Shown here in pieces: positions 34,001-37,297 of a stretch of DNA of 37,297 bases (position 1 is the first letter of the stretch; each line of letters opens with the position of its first letter). Made by a program: the position numbers and the translations under genes. The stretch comes from an uncultured Bacteroidota bacterium (GTDB taxonomy: Bacteria > Bacteroidota > Bacteroidia > Chitinophagales > Chitinophagaceae), in the NCBI GenBank assembly GCA_903927185.1, contig CAIYLW010000066.1, positions 1 through 37,297 on the forward strand. The letters run 5' to 3'. The notes beneath the pieces were generated by a model. It had not been told where the DNA came from and did no database searches. It saw only the letters and a program-made list of their open reading frames with translations.

Positions 34001-34885
34001 CTATTTCTCTAAAAATGTTTTAACTGATTGATGTAACCCTTTACTGAGAGGCACTACAGGCAAACGTAAATAGTTTTGTAATAATCCCATTTCAGTCATG
34101 AACGCTTTAACACCTGCAGGGTTATTTTCTGCAAACATCAGTTCATAGGCATAGATTAATTGATCATTGATTTGTTTGGCTGCGCCAAAATCACCCTTCA
34201 AGCAAGCTCGTACCATATCAGAGAATTCTTTGGGATAAGCATTTCCAGCTACACTAATTACACCATCCATTCCACAAGCTAATTGCGGAAGTGCAAGTGC
34301 ATCATCGCCACTGACAATCAAAAAATCATTTGGTCTATCACGTAATAAAATCATGCATTGGGCCATATCCCCTCCAGCTTCTTTAATGCCCACAATATTG
34401 GGAACATCATTTGCCAAACGTAATGTAGTATCTGCAGTCATATTCTTTCCTGTACGACCAGGAACGTTATAAAGAATTATCGGTTTTGGAGAAGCTTCTG
34501 CCAATGCTTTATAATGATAATAAATACCTTCTTGTGAAGGTTTATTATAATAAGGTGAAGCACTTAAAACAGCAGCAGCTTTATCTAATGGAATATGTTG
34601 TAAATCTTTGATCAGCTCGTGCGTATTATTTCCTCCAATTCCTACTACAATAGGAACACGCCCAGCAACTTGATTAAAAGTATGGTTTACAATATCGATC
34701 TTTTCTTGCTTATCAAGTACAGGTGTTTCACCAGTAGTGCCAAGTGTAACAATATATTCAACGCCTCCATGTATCAATGATTCAATCACTTTATCCAAAG
34801 CGGGATAATCAATTTCAAAATTAGATTTGAAGGGAGTAACAACGGCAACTCCAGTGCCGCGGAGGGTTTTACGTAAAGACGACAT
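34001..34885 (-). CDS. dapA: 4-hydroxy-tetrahydrodipicolinate synthase
   Basis: About 294 residues, the aldolase that commits aspartate semialdehyde and pyruvate to lysine/diaminopimelate synthesis. The T-T-G-E-T-P-V substrate loop is near residue 49, the catalytic Tyr is in I-L-Y-N-V-P-G-R-T-G, and the Schiff-base Lys is in I-V-G-I-K-E-A. I chose the ATG at 34885 (M-S-S-L-R-K-T-L), as the upstream ATG at 34927 adds 14 atypical residues. It follows accA by 48 bp and may share its transcript. Confidence 0.95.
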   Translation of the reverse strand: MSSLRKTLRGTGVAVVTPFKSNFEIDYPALDKVIESLIHGGVEYIVTLGTTGETPVLDKQEKIDIVNHTFNQVAGRVPIVVGIGGNNTHELIKDLQHIPLDKAAAVLSASPYYNKPSQEGIYYHYKALAEASPKPIILYNVPGRTGKNMTADTTLRLANDVPNIVGIKEAGGDMAQCMILLRDRPNDFLIVSGDDALALPQLACGMDGVISVAGNAYPKEFSDMVRACLKGDFGAAKQINDQLIYAYELMFAENNPAGVKAFMTEMGLLQNYLRLPVVPLSKGLHQSVKTFLEK

Positions 34886-34933
34886 GTTAGTTTTGTTTAT
34901 GATCCAACCACATTTCAAAAGTGGCAAGCGAAT

Positions 34934-35944
34934 TTAAGAATTTGTAATGAAAGGTTCTTCTTCAACTTCATCGAACTCTTCCCAGAAGCCCATTTTACCA
35001 TATTTAATGATTCTATCGTTGACCCTTTGTTCGGGTGTTTTTGTTTTCAATTCAGCTAAAGATTTGATGATTTGCGTTTTCAAAATTTCCGCTGCAGCCA
35101 CATAATCCCAATGAGCGCCGCCATCTGGTTCAGAAACAATTTCATCAACTAGTCCGAAGCCTTTCATGTCGGTAGCAGTTAGTTTTAATTGTTCTGCAGC
35201 CACTTCTTTTTTATCCCAGCTGCGCCATAAAATAGAACTACAACTTTCAGGAGAGATTACCGTATACCATGTATTCTCCATCATCAATGTTTTATCTCCT
35301 ACTCCAATACCTAAAGCACCACCACTTGCGCCTTCACCAATGATTACAATCACGATAGGTACTTTTAAACGAATCATTTCATAGATATTACGAGCAATTG
35401 CTTCTCCTTGTCCGCGTTCCTCTGCTTCTAACCCTGGATATGCACCTGGCGTATCAATTAAACAGATAACAGGCTTATTAAACTTTTCAGCAAGACGCAT
35501 CAAACGCAGGGCTTTGCGATAGCCTTCAGGGTTAGCCATACCAAAGTTGCGCATCTGTCTTGTTTTGGTATTGATTCCTTTCTGCTGGCCTATGATCATC
35601 ACTGTCTCGCCATCAATTTCTGCAAAGCCACCAACCATTGCTTTATCATCTTTTACATTTCTATCGCCATGAAGCTCTAAGAAATTAGTGGTCATATTTT
35701 GAATATACTTTACAGTATAAGGGCGATCAGGATGACGACTCAATTGAACCCTTTGCCAAGGCGTAAGAGAAGCGGTAATTTCTTTCCTCTTTTCAATAAT
35801 AGAAGCTTCTAATTGCTCCAAAGTAGAGTTATAATCTATCTTAGGATTCTTTTCAGCCAACTTCTTGGTATCATCGATTTGTTCATATAAATCTTTGATA
35901 GGCTGTTCAAAATCTAAAAATTGTCTATTGGGGTATTGAGGCAT
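34934..35944 (-). CDS. accA: Acetyl-CoA carboxylase carboxyltransferase subunit alpha
   Basis: 336 residues, close to the family's usual 320. The N-terminal helical region ([16 protein letters not shown]) is followed by the crotonase-like core: L-H-G-D-R near 95, [11 protein letters not shown] near 160, [10 protein letters not shown] near 200, and [13 protein letters not shown] near 220. It carries the first step of fatty-acid synthesis together with AccD, which is not in the window. Confidence 0.97.
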   Translation of the reverse strand: MPQYPNRQFLDFEQPIKDLYEQIDDTKKLAEKNPKIDYNSTLEQLEASIIEKRKEITASLTPWQRVQLSRHPDRPYTVKYIQNMTTNFLELHGDRNVKDDKAMVGGFAEIDGETVMIIGQQKGINTKTRQMRNFGMANPEGYRKALRLMRLAEKFNKPVICLIDTPGAYPGLEAEERGQGEAIARNIYEMIRLKVPIVIVIIGEGASGGALGIGVGDKTLMMENTWYTVISPESCSSILWRSWDKKEVAAEQLKLTATDMKGFGLVDEIVSEPDGGAHWDYVAAAEILKTQIIKSLAELKTKTPEQRVNDRIIKYGKMGFWEEFDEVEEEPFITNS

Positions 35945-35995
35945 ATTTCATGTTTGAGAGAGTAAAAATAAGGTTTGCATTTTTTTTTGAAAAGA

Positions 35996-36028
35996 TTTGT
36001 TTTTAAGAAGGCTTTACCCTTATCTTTG
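35996..36028 (+). promoter_or_regulatory. tRNA-Asp promoter
   Basis: TTTG (35996-35999), 21 nt, then TATCTTTG (36021-36028), a perfect TAnnTTTG, with the tRNA starting 41 bp after the box. A 12-bp palindrome of five C, AT, five G (36044-36055) lies between and would be in the 5' leader of the tRNA transcript. Confidence 0.8.
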
Positions 36029-36069
36029 CCAACCGAAAAACGACCCCCATGGGGGAATTTTGAGGAAAC

Positions 36070-36143
36070 GGATCGGTAGTTCAGTTGGTTAGAATGCCGC
36101 CCTGTCACGGCGGAGGTCGCGGGTTCGAGTCCCGTCCGGTCCG
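36070..36143 (+). tRNA. tRNA-Asp (GUC)
   Basis: A complete cloverleaf: the acceptor arm GGATCGG pairs with CCGGTCC (one G-U), the anticodon stem CCGCC/GGCGG surrounds loop CTGTCAC with anticodon GTC, and the T-arm has GTTCGAG. The discriminator is G. CCA is not encoded and would be added by the CCA enzyme. Confidence 0.98.
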
Positions 36144-36157
36144 CAACTGAAAGTTAC

Positions 36158-36191
36158 AAAACCCTGTAAATTAATGATTTATGGGGTTTTT
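36158..36191 (+). terminator. Terminator after tRNA-Asp
   Basis: AAAACCC (36158-36164) pairs with GGGTTTT at the other end, followed by more T; an inner TAAAT/ATTTA pairing lengthens the stem. It ends the tRNA transcript. Confidence 0.75.
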
Positions 36192-36200
36192 AATTTTAAT

Positions 36201-36341
36201 GGTACAACATAGGTACAACAATTCTAAAATTACTTCTGTTTTCCTTGATTTACGCTCGTTTAAATACTATCGGTAAGATATGGTATCGTTTTTTGAGTAG
36301 TTGTGTTTAATTATTTGCTTGTACAAGAGAATAGTGTACAA
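36201..36341 (+). repeat. Repeated GTACAA motifs beside tRNA-Asp
   Basis: GGTACAACA occurs twice in 20 bp (36201-36209 and 36212-36220), and GTACAA recurs at 36321-36326 (inside CTTGTACAAG, a palindrome) and 36336-36341. Such clusters next to a tRNA 3' end resemble arm-type sites of a tyrosine-integrase element, but no integrase is in view. The 294 bp between tRNA and the next gene hold nothing else that I recognise. Confidence 0.45.
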
Positions 36342-36437
36342 ACCCTCTCCCAAAATTCCAGACATTATTTTGTGTTACAAGCTTTGTGGATTCAATACCT
36401 ATTTATAGCATTAACTTATGCTAATATTGAAAATTGG

Positions 36438-37297
36438 CTAAGATTGGTTGAGGTAAGAACAGATTAATTCTAATATATCGTGCTTTCTAGCATAGTTATA
36501 AGCACCGCCAGATTTTCTCATGAATTCAGTCTTGCTTTTATACTTTTTAGCTTCATTTATACAGCTTTCTTTGTTCCAATAAACTTTTATAACATTCATG
36601 TGCTCGCAAACGTAATCCAGCCATCCATGTTTTGCCGCAGCACTATAAGCTGTATAATGTTCAATTGAATGCTGAAATTCTGTTCTCCTGCTATAAAATT
36701 GGGCAACTCTTTTACACTCTTCTTTTGTCCATTTGGTAGCATTTCCTCCAAGCGCACCTGCTTTTGTTGAATTTAAAATGATCCAGCCCTTATCTTTATA
36801 ATTATCAATAAAAGATTGCTCTAATATTTTTGCAGTTTTTTCATTGGTATATTCATTAAGCTTTTTATACTCTGGATCTAAACCTGTTTTTTTGATATAC
36901 TTTGCTACTGGTCCTTTACCATCTGTTGAATGCTCTGATTGTCTTTTTTTCTCATTATAGGTTAACCCAATGTAAACTCTATTATCTGGAAACTCATATG
37001 CATAAATCATCCTTTTAAACAGGTTGCCTAGAGGCTCCATTTCACTGCATATATCATTCAAAAAATTATTTACAGATGCATGTGCATATGCACTTCCTGA
37101 ATTTTTTCTAAAATCAACCTTATGCTTATATTTAGAGGCCTCTTTCTTGCATGATTCATAATCCCACATTGTGGGCTTCTCTTTCATGTCAATACAAATT
37201 TCATCAAGCCACCCTCTTCTATATGCAAACAAGAAAGCACCCTTACCGTGAATTTTAAAATCCTTTCTTGTAGAATATTTTTTTGCTTCAATAATAC
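36438..37297 (-). CDS. GIY-YIG endonuclease with repeated modules, 5' end outside window
   Basis: The frame is open to the window end, so the start is missing; the TTG at 37232 is an internal Leu codon. A GIY-YIG nuclease core is seen in the middle (M-I-Y-A-Y-E, then V-Y-I-G-L-T-Y-N, then K-K-R-Q-S-E-H, and a Glu in A-K-I-L-E-Q-S-F-I). It is flanked by at least four copies of an approximately 45-residue module: W-x3-E/S-C-x3-A-x2-Y, x2-F, A-Y-x2-A, then L-x2-I/V-C and a final aliphatic residue. Two copies lie before the core (the first cut by the window) and two after. They are likely DNA-binding modules of a homing or phage-type endonuclease. Its place just past tRNA-Asp suggests an inserted element. 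Confidence 0.8.
   Translation of the reverse strand, partial: IIEAKKYSTRKDFKIHGKGAFLFAYRRGWLDEICIDMKEKPTMWDYESCKKEASKYKHKVDFRKNSGSAYAHASVNNFLNDICSEMEPLGNLFKRMIYAYEFPDNRVYIGLTYNEKKRQSEHSTDGKGPVAKYIKKTGLDPEYKKLNEYTNEKTAKILEQSFIDNYKDKGWIILNSTKAGALGGNATKWTKEECKRVAQFYSRRTEFQHSIEHYTAYSAAAKHGWLDYVCEHMNVIKVYWNKESCINEAKKYKSKTEFMRKSGGAYNYARKHDILELICSYLNQS

Noticed and set aside
1..37297. CRISPR array, IS element or transposase
   Set aside because: No regularly spaced repeats and no transposase or recombinase gene were found in any frame.

Overview
The window looks like chromosomal DNA of a Bacteroidota species, most likely family Chitinophagaceae (Sediminibacterium-like; inferred from protein style, not tested). 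The signs are AT-rich DNA, no visible Shine-Dalgarno sequences, TTTG / TAnnTTTG promoters of the Bacteroidota type, a TonB-plug protein and CarboxypepD_reg-like protein side by side, DUF4369-thioredoxin and DUF5077/DUF3472 proteins, and the long (regulated) form of HisG.

Layout. 1-2022 (+): the 3' end of a TonB-plug/MG2-type surface protein and a CarboxypepD_reg-like exported protein. 2283-3964 (+): a CCG-type Fe-S protein, a small conserved protein and an ArsC/Spx-like protein. 3969-20860 (-): one long amino-acid block read right to left as hisG-hisD-hisC, a sorbosone-dehydrogenase-like protein, a cytochrome c, hisB, then trpE-G-D-C-F-B-A, then hisH-hisA-hisF-hisIE, and a TlpA-like thiol protein. 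The complete trp operon therefore sits between hisB and hisH of a complete his operon. 21003-23011 (+): a GH16 glucanase and a lactonase-family beta-propeller. 23064-26402 (-): a priming sugar transferase with a degenerate receiver domain, a REC-only response regulator, and a DUF5077-DUF3472-FKBP exported protein. 26531-31126 (+): a TetR-controlled EmrA/EmrB/TolC-type efflux operon with a clear operator. 31130-35944: a SET-domain protein (-), MgtE (+), an alpha/beta hydrolase (+), DapA (-) and AccA (-). 36070-36143: tRNA-Asp(GUC) with its own promoter. Beyond it the DNA looks like the edge of an inserted element: repeated GTACAA motifs and a GIY-YIG endonuclease gene that runs off the window.

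Main discovery. Reading the minus strand by eye shows two classical ribosome-mediated attenuators. Before hisG is a 16-codon leader peptide with four consecutive His codons (MIIITQIHHHHILPIR), followed by a terminator hairpin with 8 T. Before trpE is a 19-codon leader with three consecutive Trp codons (MNRITNKYWWWHTNSKRGL), followed by a GC-rich terminator. In each, a sequence at the leader stop codon can pair with the 5' arm of the terminator, as an antiterminator must. Both have TTTG-N20-(T/C)A-n-n-TTTG promoters, and the leader ATG lies exactly 7 nt after the -7 box, so the leader transcripts should be nearly leaderless. Because hisHAFIE lies downstream of the trp attenuator with no room for an intergenic promoter, the second half of histidine synthesis appears to be under tryptophan control.
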